Shown piece after piece: positions 56,780 through 64,000 of a stretch of DNA of 64,000 nucleotides. The translations under genes and the position numbers were made by a program. A model generated the notes under the pieces. It saw only the letters and a program-made list of their open reading frames with translations. It searched no databases and was not told the DNA's origin. Each line of letters starts with the position of its first letter. Position 1 is the stretch's first letter. Origin of the DNA: an uncultured Bacteroidales bacterium (GTDB lineage: Bacteria; Bacteroidota; Bacteroidia; Bacteroidales; F082); assembly GCA_937902805.1 (NCBI GenBank), contig CALEMB010000104.1, positions 1 to 64,000 on the forward strand, in the 5' to 3' direction.

Positions 56780-58234
56780 ATGCAATTTCATCCGGAAAAA
56801 TGCCGCATCCCCGACGAGCCCAACAAGCCGTTTATCTCGTCCGAAGAGATTTGGGATTACATCAACAACACCAAAAGCACCCCTGAACGTGTGCACGAAA
56901 TCATCCAAAAGTCGCTGGACAAAAACCGTCTGACGTTGGAAGAGACCGCCGTCCTTATTAATACCACAGACCCCGCTTTAGTGGAGGAGATTAAGGAAGG
57001 TGCCCGCGAGCTGAAACGCCGCATCTATGGCAACCGTATCGTGCTGTTTGCCCCCCTCTATGTGGGCAACTACTGCGTCAACAACTGCTCATACTGTGGT
57101 TTCCGTTCCTCGAACAAGGAGCAAATCCGCACCACTTTGACCGATGAGGAACTCGTCCGCAACGTGGAGGCTTTGGAGGAAGACGGCCAGAAGCGCCTTA
57201 TTCTCGTCTATGGCGAGTCACCGAAATATTCACCCGAGTACATTGCCCACACGGTGAAGGTGACTTACGCCACCAAGAAAGGCAAGGGTAGCATCCGCCG
57301 CGTGAATATCAACGCTGCTCCGCTGGACGTGGAAGGCTTCCGCACGGTGAAAGAGGCCGGCATCGGCACCTACCAGATTTTCCAGGAGACCTACTGCCCT
57401 GAGATCTATAACGAATACCACCCCGCCAACACCAAGAAGGGCGACTACAACTACCGCCTGACCTCGATGGACCGTGCCCAGCAGGCCGGCATCGACGACA
57501 ATGGTCTCGGTATCCTCTTCGGCTTGTACGACTGGCGTTATGAGGTGCTGGCTATGATCCGCCACACCAACCACTTGGAGGCTTGCTTCAACGTGGGTCC
57601 GCACACCATCTCGTTCCCGCGCATCAAGGACGCTTCGGGTCTGAACATCGACAAGAAGTATTTCGTGGACGACGACACCTTCGAGAAGATCATCGCCATC
57701 TTCCGTCTGGCTGTGCCTTACACCGGCATGATCCTGACTGCCCGTGAGGACGCCGCCTTCCGCGCCAAGGCCATCGAATACGGCATCTCGCAAATCGACG
57801 GCGGCACCAACTTGCAGATTGGCGACTACAAATATCACCACGAGGAAGAAGAGAAGAACAGCGACAAACAGGAGGACCAAAACCTGCACCGCGAGCAGTT
57901 CAAGATAGGTGACGACCGCTCGTTGGGCGACATCATCGACAAGCTTCTCGACCACGACTTCATCCCGAGCTTCTGCACGGCCTGCTACCGTCTGGGTCGC
58001 ACGGGAGAGCACTTCATGGAATTCAGTGTGCCGGGCTTCATCAAGCGCTATTGCACCCCGAATGCTATCCTTACTTTGAGCGAATACTTGGTCGACTATG
58101 CCACTCCCGAAGTGGCCGCCAAAGGTTGGAAGTGCATTGAGAACAACTTCAAGAACGTCGACCCGAAGTTTTTGGACGAGTTGAAGGCCCGCATTGAGCG
58201 TATCAAGAACGGAGAGAGAGACCTCTATTTCTAA
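56780..58234 (+). CDS. hydG: [FeFe]-hydrogenase maturase HydG (radical SAM)
   Basis: Radical SAM tyrosine lyase that makes the CO and CN ligands of the H-cluster. 484 aa. The SAM cluster motif is CVNNCSYC (C-x3-C-x2-C, about residues 95-102), within LYVGNYCVNNCSYCGF. A ThiH-like barrel follows with NINAAPLDVEGFRTVKEAGIGTYQIFQETYC. The C-terminal FCTACYRLGRTGEHFM ... KRYC provides the Cys set for the second cluster that separates HydG from ThiH. hydE, hydF and the hydrogenase are not in the window. A terminator follows. Confidence 0.94.
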   Translation: MQFHPEKCRIPDEPNKPFISSEEIWDYINNTKSTPERVHEIIQKSLDKNRLTLEETAVLINTTDPALVEEIKEGARELKRRIYGNRIVLFAPLYVGNYCVNNCSYCGFRSSNKEQIRTTLTDEELVRNVEALEEDGQKRLILVYGESPKYSPEYIAHTVKVTYATKKGKGSIRRVNINAAPLDVEGFRTVKEAGIGTYQIFQETYCPEIYNEYHPANTKKGDYNYRLTSMDRAQQAGIDDNGLGILFGLYDWRYEVLAMIRHTNHLEACFNVGPHTISFPRIKDASGLNIDKKYFVDDDTFEKIIAIFRLAVPYTGMILTAREDAAFRAKAIEYGISQIDGGTNLQIGDYKYHHEEEEKNSDKQEDQNLHREQFKIGDDRSLGDIIDKLLDHDFIPSFCTACYRLGRTGEHFMEFSVPGFIKRYCTPNAILTLSEYLVDYATPEVAAKGWKCIENNFKNVDPKFLDELKARIERIKNGERDLYF

Positions 58235-58261
58235 GAGACTCCAATTAAGGTTATTGATAGT

Positions 58262-58297
58262 AAAAGCCCTTCGCTGATATGGCGGAGGGCTTTTTTG
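58262..58297 (+). terminator. Rho-independent terminator after hydG
   Basis: Stem AAAAGCCCTTCGC / GCGGAGGGCTTTTTT with a short loop and a T6 run. Confidence 0.9.
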
Positions 58298-58314
58298 TAG
58301 ATGCCTTACGGCAG

Positions 58315-58391
58315 AAATCTTGGAAAATCTGTTTTAAAATCTTAGAAAATCATTTTTGATTGATTTTGAATCGATTTTTGATAGATTTCTT
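58315..58391. repeat. 11-bp-periodic degenerate array, 7 units (array 3)
   Basis: AAATCTTGGAA, AATCTGTTTTA, AAATCTTAGAA, AATCATTTTTG, ATTGATTTTGA, ATCGATTTTTG, ATAGATTTCTT, without spacers. The fixed A-T-C/G core and the drift from unit to unit follow the pattern of array 1, but the sequence is different. It lies between convergent genes. Confidence 0.7.
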
Positions 58392-58406
58392 GCAACGCAA
58401 TCTCCA

Positions 58407-60560
58407 TCATAAATTATCCTTAAAATACTGTGTAATCTTGGTAATCAAATGTGCCCTATCCATGCCATAGACATTATGGTCATGACCAGGATAGACGAAA
58501 TAATCCAGTTGCTTGCCGTTATGGATGCAGTTCTCGACGAAAACGAGGCTGTGCTGCCACACCACCACGGGGTCGGTGGTGCAGTGGATCATCAAGAGCT
58601 TGCCCTCGAGTTTGTCGGTCTTGTTCTCAAGGCTGACCAAATCGTAACCTTCGGGGTTCTCCTCGGGCGTGTCCATGTAACGCTCGCCATACATGATTTC
58701 GTAGTACTTCCAATCCAACACGGGACCGCCAGCCACGCTAACCTTAAACACCTCGGGGTGGTTGATCTTCAGCGATGTCGACATGAATCCGCCATAGCTC
58801 CAACCGTCGCTTCCGATGCGGTCGGCATCGACGTAAGGTAGGGTCTTCAACCATTCGATGCCCACCATCTGGTCACGCATCTCGAGTTGGCCGCACTGGC
58901 GGTGGATGCACTGCTCAAAGGCCTCACCACGGTCGGCAGAGCCACGGTTGTCGAGGGTGAAGACGAGGAAACCTTCTTGGGCGAGGTAGTTGAGATAGAT
59001 GCCAGCACCAGCCGTCCATTCATCAGTGACGAGTTGGGCGTGGGGACCTCCGTACACATAGACAATGACGGGATATTTCTTCGAAGCGTCGAAGTTGTAG
59101 GGCTTGATAAGGCGGGTATAGAGCGTCTGTCCGTCTTCGGCTTTTAAGGTGCCGATGGTGGTTTCGCCAAGATTGTAGTCCTTCAGCGGGTTCTCGGCCT
59201 CGTGCAAACGGTTCAAAAGTTTGCCTTTGGCGTCCATGAGATCCACGTTGTAAGGCACGTCGGTGCTGTTGTAGGAGTCAATGAAATACTTGCAATCCGC
59301 GGAAGGTACCACGTTGTGAGTGCCATGCTCCTTGGTGAGTTTGGTGATGGCACCGCTCTTGATGTCCATCATGTAACAATGGCGTTCCAGCGGGCTGACT
59401 TCGGTGGAGCGGTAGAAAATATTGCTACCATCGTTCGAGAAGCCGTCGAAGTCGGTGATGACGAAGTTGCCTTTGGTGAGCTGTTTGCAGGTGCCTTTGC
59501 TGATGGTGTACAGGTAAAGGTGATAGTAGCCGTCGCGTTGTGCCTTCCAAATGAACTGGTCTCGGTTGCCAGGCAAGAAGTAGGCGGGACCTTGCGGCTC
59601 CACATACTGATCGTCACGGTCTTCGAAGATAGTCTGGATATGGTCGCCAGTCATGGCATCGTATTCATTGAATTTCAAGTGGTTCTGACCGCGGTTGAGC
59701 ACACCGATGTAGATGCGTTTGTTGTCGGGATTCCAAGTGATGGCGGTGAGGTATTGCTCGACGGGTTCGCCAGTCTTGATGATGACTTCCTTGCTCGTGG
59801 CGATGTTGTAGACATGCAGTGTTACCTGATGGCTCGTCATGCCAGCCATGGGATATTTGATGGACTTGGTCGTGGCGATGCGCTCGTTGATGTCGACTAA
59901 GGGATAGTCGGTTACCATGCGCTCATCCATGCTGTAGTAGGCGAGGAGCTTGCCGTCGGGCGACCAGAAGATGCCACCTTTGATGGCGAACTCGTTGCGG
60001 TGTACGCTCTGACCAGCAATGACACCATCGGGGTTGTCGGTGATTTGGATTTGCTTGTCGCCTTTGGCCACATAGAGATTGTTGCCGATGGTATAGGCGA
60101 TATTCAATGTGGTTTCGCAAATATTCTGGTTTTCAGCATCTTGCGGAATCGACGTAATGGCATTAATGGTTTGTTTTTTGAGGTCCATCTTATTAAGTGT
60201 GATGCCATTGTCGCCCAAGGCATAGAAATAGGCTTGGTAGGCATTAATCCAATTCAGTTGGGGGATGCGCATCAGGTCGTTGACACCCTCGCCTTTTTTG
60301 TAGCCGTTCAGCTCGTCAAGGGTGAGGAAGGTGGCTTCCTTTTTGCTTCCGGGAGTCATGGAGATGATTTCGTTGTCTTTCACCTTCATCAGGATGTCGG
60401 AATCGCCCACCCATTTCAGTTGGTTAGGGCGTTGGGCATAGAGGCTTCGGTTGTTGTAGGAAGCGTCAGCAGGGGTGAACATCTTCTTTTCTTGTGCCGA
60501 GGCTGGCATAGCGAAAGCCGCGAGGACGGCCAGCGATAAGAGGGTCAGGATTTTTTTCAT
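58407..60560 (-). CDS. Dipeptidyl peptidase IV-type S9 serine peptidase
   Basis: Secreted peptidase (717 aa) removing X-Pro or X-Ala dipeptides. Signal peptide (MKKILTLLSLAVLAAFAMPASAQ). An N-terminal eight-bladed propeller (DPPIV_N) runs to about residue 460, with the substrate-binding double Glu likely in blade loops. The C-terminal alpha/beta-hydrolase domain has GSDGWSYGGFMS (Ser), TTDPVVVWQ (Asp) and YPGHDHNV (His). ATG 60560 starts the signal peptide; the frame is open for ten further residues. It is divergent from a YfcC-type transporter, so peptide cleavage and uptake may be functionally linked. Confidence 0.9.
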   Translation of the reverse strand: MKKILTLLSLAVLAAFAMPASAQEKKMFTPADASYNNRSLYAQRPNQLKWVGDSDILMKVKDNEIISMTPGSKKEATFLTLDELNGYKKGEGVNDLMRIPQLNWINAYQAYFYALGDNGITLNKMDLKKQTINAITSIPQDAENQNICETTLNIAYTIGNNLYVAKGDKQIQITDNPDGVIAGQSVHRNEFAIKGGIFWSPDGKLLAYYSMDERMVTDYPLVDINERIATTKSIKYPMAGMTSHQVTLHVYNIATSKEVIIKTGEPVEQYLTAITWNPDNKRIYIGVLNRGQNHLKFNEYDAMTGDHIQTIFEDRDDQYVEPQGPAYFLPGNRDQFIWKAQRDGYYHLYLYTISKGTCKQLTKGNFVITDFDGFSNDGSNIFYRSTEVSPLERHCYMMDIKSGAITKLTKEHGTHNVVPSADCKYFIDSYNSTDVPYNVDLMDAKGKLLNRLHEAENPLKDYNLGETTIGTLKAEDGQTLYTRLIKPYNFDASKKYPVIVYVYGGPHAQLVTDEWTAGAGIYLNYLAQEGFLVFTLDNRGSADRGEAFEQCIHRQCGQLEMRDQMVGIEWLKTLPYVDADRIGSDGWSYGGFMSTSLKINHPEVFKVSVAGGPVLDWKYYEIMYGERYMDTPEENPEGYDLVSLENKTDKLEGKLLMIHCTTDPVVVWQHSLVFVENCIHNGKQLDYFVYPGHDHNVYGMDRAHLITKITQYFKDNL

Positions 60561-60587
60561 TTTTAATTCAGATTTTAGATTTGACGG

Positions 60588-60595
60588 CAAAAATA
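60588..60595 (-). promoter_or_regulatory. Probable -7 box for the DPP-IV gene
   Basis: TATTTTTG on the minus strand, 27 bp before the ATG at 60560. Confidence 0.6.
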
Positions 60596-60608
60596 AGGAT
60601 TATTTTGA

Positions 60609-60616
60609 TATTTTTG
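60609..60616 (+). promoter_or_regulatory. Probable -7 box for the YfcC-type transporter gene
   Basis: TATTTTTG, 20 bp before the ATG at 60637, divergent from the DPP-IV box 13 bp away. Confidence 0.6.
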
Positions 60617-60636
60617 TGGCTTCAATCCGATTACCC

Positions 60637-62241
60637 ATGAAAAAGCGCAAAGTCCCACATACTTTTGTCATCGTTTTTTGCATCATCGTCATCGCGGCTG
60701 TGCTCACGTGGATTATCCCTCCGGGGAAATATGTCTCGGAGCAGGTTGGTGACGAAACGGTGATGACGTTTTATTATGCCGACCAACTGCCAGCGACCGC
60801 CGAGTTCCATGCCGAGCCGCAGACATGGCAGGTGTTTTCGGCCTTCTACAAGGGCTTCGTCAAGCAGAGCAACATCATCGTGTTCATATTAATTATCGGT
60901 GGCGCCTTCTGGATTATGAACAAGAGTAAGGCCATCGACATGGGCATTTTGTCGTTCCTGAAGTTTACCAAACGCTTGGAACGCAGCAAGTTGATGCAAA
61001 AAATCGGGGTGAACAACATCGTCATCATCTTGATCATGTTGTTGTTCAGCCTCTTCGGTAGCGTGTTCGGCATGAGCGAGGAGACTATCGCTTTTGCCTT
61101 GATTATCATTCCTTTGGCTGTCTCGATGGGCTACGACAGCATCGTGGGCTTGTGTATGGTGTATGTGGCCGCGCACATCGGTTTCTCGGGTGCCATGCTT
61201 AATCCTTTCACTATAGGCATAGCCCAAGGAATAGCTGAAATTCCTTTGTTCACGGGTATCGGCTACCGTGCCGTTTGTTGGGCCATTTTGACGGTGGTGG
61301 GCATTGTTTTCGTGTTGTGGTATGCCAACAAGGTGAAGAAAAACCCGCAGTCGTCCATCATGTATGAGGACGATGCCTATTGGCGCAAGTCGGCAGAAGT
61401 GAAGGAAGAGGAATTGGAACGATATACACCCCGAAAGGCATGGTTTGTTTTCGCTTTCCTAATGGTGGTATTAATCATATTCTCAGTGCTTTATCCGCAA
61501 ACGACCTTGAAAATCGGTAACAGCGAGGCCACTTTGCCTTTGTTGCCTATTGGAACAGCGGTGTTTGTTCTATTGAGCATCGTCACCTTGCGCAAGACAG
61601 TGCATTATTTTGTTCTGACCTTGCTTTTCGCCACAGTGTATTTCCTTGTGGTGGGCGTGTTGGGTTATGATTGGTACATTATGGAAATTGCTTCACTATT
61701 CTTGGTGCTGGGCATCGCCAGTGGCTTGGCTGTTGACAAGAGCGCTAGCGACATCGCGAAGCTTTTCCTCGAAGGTATGGGCGACATTCTCTCGGCGGCT
61801 GTCATCGTGGGCTTGGCGGGCGGCATCGTAATCGTATTGCAGGACGGCGGCATCATCGACACCATTCTTTATGGGCTCTCCAAGTCGATGAGCAACATGG
61901 GTAAAGTTGCCTCGGCGGAAATTATGTACGGCATCCAGACCTTGATTAATATTGTCATCCCGAGCGGTTCGGCCAAGGCTGCCATCACCATGCCCATTAT
62001 GGCGCCTTTCAGCGACCTCATCGGCATCTCGCGTCAAGCCACTGTGGTGGCCTTCCAATTTGGCGACGGCTTCACCAACATGATTACCCCCACCAGCGGC
62101 GTCCTGATGGCCGCCCTTGGCGTGGCCCGCATCCCATGGGAGAAGTGGGTGCGTTTCATTTGGAAGTTCATCCTTGTGTTGGTTATTATCGGTGCTTTGC
62201 TACTGATTCCCACGGTGACTATGGAGCTGGCAGGATTTTGA
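60637..62241 (+). CDS. YfcC-family inner-membrane transporter
   Basis: A 534-residue secondary transporter of the YfcC/DcuC-like (C4-dicarboxylate anaerobic carrier-related) family, with about 12 hydrophobic segments. Family marks: PHTFVIVFCIIVIAAVLTWIIPPG, ETIAFALIIIPLAVSMGYDSIVGL, GFSGAMLNPFTIGIAQGIAE, VIPSGSAKAAITMPIMAPFSDL and FGDGFTNMITPTSGVLMAAL. Substrates proposed in the family include dicarboxylates and basic amino acids or peptides. Divergence from a dipeptidyl peptidase gene favours an amino-acid or peptide role, which is inference. ATG 60637 follows a TATTTTTG box. Confidence 0.85.
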   Translation: MKKRKVPHTFVIVFCIIVIAAVLTWIIPPGKYVSEQVGDETVMTFYYADQLPATAEFHAEPQTWQVFSAFYKGFVKQSNIIVFILIIGGAFWIMNKSKAIDMGILSFLKFTKRLERSKLMQKIGVNNIVIILIMLLFSLFGSVFGMSEETIAFALIIIPLAVSMGYDSIVGLCMVYVAAHIGFSGAMLNPFTIGIAQGIAEIPLFTGIGYRAVCWAILTVVGIVFVLWYANKVKKNPQSSIMYEDDAYWRKSAEVKEEELERYTPRKAWFVFAFLMVVLIIFSVLYPQTTLKIGNSEATLPLLPIGTAVFVLLSIVTLRKTVHYFVLTLLFATVYFLVVGVLGYDWYIMEIASLFLVLGIASGLAVDKSASDIAKLFLEGMGDILSAAVIVGLAGGIVIVLQDGGIIDTILYGLSKSMSNMGKVASAEIMYGIQTLINIVIPSGSAKAAITMPIMAPFSDLIGISRQATVVAFQFGDGFTNMITPTSGVLMAALGVARIPWEKWVRFIWKFILVLVIIGALLLIPTVTMELAGF

Positions 62242-62247
62242 TGCCTT

Positions 62248-64000
62248 ATGCGAAAGTCCCCTTTGTACATAGGGTTATTGCTGTTATTTTTGGGTTGTCA
62301 AAGACAAGCCTCCCAATCGCAGTGGAACCTCACCCATACGGCTTCCGCACAAATCTGGGAGGAATGTTTTCCATTGGGCAACGGCCACCTTGGCATGATG
62401 CCCGACGGCGGGGTGGAGGAGGAGACCATCGTGCTGAACGATATCACCTTATGGTCAGGCGCACCGAGTGATGATAGTAACCCTTTAGCTTTACAATCTC
62501 TACCAGAGATTCAAAGGCTGTTGAAAGAAAGCAAGAACGACGAAGCCCAAAACTTGATGTACGAGACTTTCGTCTGTGGCGGTGTAGGATCGGGCCACGG
62601 TCAAGGTGCCAAGGTACCTTTTGGCTGTTACCAGACCTTGGGCAACATGACGATTACATACCATTATCCCAATGATGATTCCGTGACGAATTATCAACGG
62701 ACGTTGTGCCTCAATGATGCCATACACAAAGTTACTTTTGAAAAAGGCGGCCAACGCTACGAGCGTGAGGCTTTTATCTCCCGTGTCGATGATGTGGCAG
62801 TGATAAAACTCAAGGTCCCTGAGCTCGTCGAAGGGCCGACCAAAAACAATGACGGCGTTTCGACAGGCCCAACGACCTGCTCCTTCTTTTCTATAAACCT
62901 TTCTCGTCCCGAAAAAGCAGAAGTCATTATCGATGCCGATGCAGTCATCATGCGTGGCCAGCTGGACAGCAACGTGGAAGGCGTAGAAGGTATGCTCTAC
63001 TATGCCAAAACACAAACGGTTTCCACCAGCGATGAGACGATCATCTACTTCTGTACCGCCACAAATTTCATGTGTGCCATCCCAGAAGTATATGTCAACG
63101 AACATCTGCAAAAAGCCATCACAAAAGGCTTTGATGCTGTGAAAAACGATCATTTGAAAGCCTATCATGAGCTATTTGACCGCGTGGAGTTGGAGATTGG
63201 TGAACCAAAAGAAAAACAAGACCTGACCTTGGAAGACCATTGGAAAGACTTCTTGGTAAACGACGACCCTTGGCTGCCAACATGTTATTTCCACTATGGC
63301 CGTTACCTCCTCATTAGCTCTACACGCGAGGACTTGCTGCCGCCCAATCTGCAAGGACTATGGGCCAACACCATCCAGACCCCTTGGAACGGCGACTATC
63401 ACCTGAATATCAATGTGGAGATGAACCACTGGCCTTGCGAGATATGCAATCTCTCGGAACTGCACCTGCCATTAATATATTTTGCCGAAGGGTTGATGCT
63501 GTCGGGACAAAAGACAGCTCGCGACTTCTATGGTGCCCGAGGCTGGACAGCACATGTGGTCTGTAACCCTTGGGGTTTCACGGCACCGGGCGAGCATCCC
63601 TCGTGGGGTGCGACCAACACAGGCGGAGCTTGGCTGGCGCTTCACGCGTGGCAGCATTATGAGTTCACACAAGACATGGCTTTTTTGAAAGAGGCTTATC
63701 CATTAATGAAAGAGGCAGCCTTGTTTTTCCTCGACGCGATGATTGAAGAACCCGAGCATGGTTGGCTTGTCACCGCCCCGACAACTTCGCCCGAGAATGC
63801 CTTTTGGCTCAACGACAGCACCACCGTCAGCGTGTGCATGGGCAGCACGATGGATGTGCAGATTGTCAGTGAACTGTATGATGCCGTCTGTCAGTCGGCG
63901 AAGATTTTGGGCGTGGATGCGGCTTTTTCTGATAGTCTTCGCAACGCCAAATCCCATTTTCCACCCATGCAAGTTAGTGAGCAGGGCTATTTGCAGGAAT
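62248..64000 (+). CDS. Alpha-L-fucosidase, GH95 lipoprotein (partial, runs off the window)
   Basis: The first 584 residues of an inverting GH95 fucosidase, open to the window end. Lipoprotein signal MRKSPLYIGLLLLFLGC (Cys17). The N-terminal beta-domain begins WEECFPLGNGHLGMMPDGG, with LNDITLWSGAPSDDSNP. The catalytic barrel has PPNLQGLWANTIQTPWNGDYHLNINVEMNHWP (N-x-N pair), SWGATNTGGAWLALHAWQHY and LVTAPTTSPENAFWL with the family's catalytic Glu. A repeat at 62814-62878 is inserted in frame and adds VPELVEGPTKNNDGVSTGP. ATG 62248 lies 6 bp after the YfcC-type gene's stop, so the two are likely co-transcribed. Confidence 0.9.
   Translation, partial: MRKSPLYIGLLLLFLGCQRQASQSQWNLTHTASAQIWEECFPLGNGHLGMMPDGGVEEETIVLNDITLWSGAPSDDSNPLALQSLPEIQRLLKESKNDEAQNLMYETFVCGGVGSGHGQGAKVPFGCYQTLGNMTITYHYPNDDSVTNYQRTLCLNDAIHKVTFEKGGQRYEREAFISRVDDVAVIKLKVPELVEGPTKNNDGVSTGPTTCSFFSINLSRPEKAEVIIDADAVIMRGQLDSNVEGVEGMLYYAKTQTVSTSDETIIYFCTATNFMCAIPEVYVNEHLQKAITKGFDAVKNDHLKAYHELFDRVELEIGEPKEKQDLTLEDHWKDFLVNDDPWLPTCYFHYGRYLLISSTREDLLPPNLQGLWANTIQTPWNGDYHLNINVEMNHWPCEICNLSELHLPLIYFAEGLMLSGQKTARDFYGARGWTAHVVCNPWGFTAPGEHPSWGATNTGGAWLALHAWQHYEFTQDMAFLKEAYPLMKEAALFFLDAMIEEPEHGWLVTAPTTSPENAFWLNDSTTVSVCMGSTMDVQIVSELYDAVCQSAKILGVDAAFSDSLRNAKSHFPPMQVSEQGYLQE
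62814..62878. repeat. VPELVEG-type inverted repeat inside the GH95 gene
   Basis: Left arm GGTCCCTGAGCTCGTCGAAG, right arm CGTTTCGACAGGCCCAACGACC. Imperfect reverse complements, in frame, encoding VPELVEGP ... VSTGPTT. Confidence 0.85.

Noticed and set aside
1..64000. tRNA, rRNA, tmRNA or intact insertion sequence
   Set aside because: I looked through the intergenic stretches for cloverleaf ends, conserved rRNA cores and transposase motifs and saw none; short tRNAs could still escape reading by eye.

Overview
The window looks like a chromosomal segment of an uncultured Bacteroidetes (Bacteroidales-like) bacterium. The evidence is: start-proximal TAnnTTTG boxes (Bacteroidetes -7 consensus) and almost no Shine-Dalgarno sequences; two proteins ending in type IX secretion (T9SS) C-terminal sorting domains; a sodium-pumping methylmalonyl-CoA decarboxylase cluster; a Bacteroidetes-type LptD next to an amidase; and lipoprotein glycosidases for host-type glycans (GH89, GH95). 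I found no rRNA, tRNA, CRISPR array or intact transposase. Layout, left to right. (1) 111-12613, minus strand: an O-acylation cluster with two MBOAT acyltransferases and six AlgX/AlgJ-like SGNH partners. One partner is split by an in-frame TAA, and one MBOAT carries a G10 run that could phase-vary. (2) 12683-14734: a U32 peptidase gene filled with small in-frame repeat insertions. (3) 14735-15435: a 700-bp non-coding stretch with a promoter and an 11-bp-periodic array, leading into (4) a 3262-residue T9SS adhesin resembling the gingipain/HagA adhesins (15436-25224). (5) 25481-28890: an ABC exporter and an AAA-ATPase/PD-(D/E)XK protein. (6) 29146-32489: a gatE-gatD pair, the tRNA-dependent amidotransferase described from archaea. 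(7) 32583-37952: a small outer-membrane protein, then mce-mmdA-oadG-like-mmdC-mmdB, the propionate-forming, Na+-exporting end of the succinate pathway. (8) 38026-50684: a fucose-isomerase-like protein, a T9SS redoxin, LptD divergent from an amidase, TyrS, a DUF3089 lipoprotein, GlyA and a DUF1846 protein. (9) 50687-64000: lipoproteins, GH89, a guanine deaminase, a DUF4143 ATPase, a hydrogenase-maturation pair (TM1266-type regulator and HydG), a DPP-IV-type peptidase, a YfcC-type transporter and a GH95 fucosidase cut by the window end. The genes fit an anaerobic, glycan- and peptide-degrading, propionate-producing, hydrogen-metabolising commensal with a heavily modified surface. The most unusual things are the degenerate 11-bp-periodic arrays found at three intergenic sites with unrelated unit sequences, GatDE in a bacterium, the expanded MBOAT/SGNH cluster with its G10 tract and nonsense mutation, and 30-bp palindromes inserted in frame into several unrelated genes.
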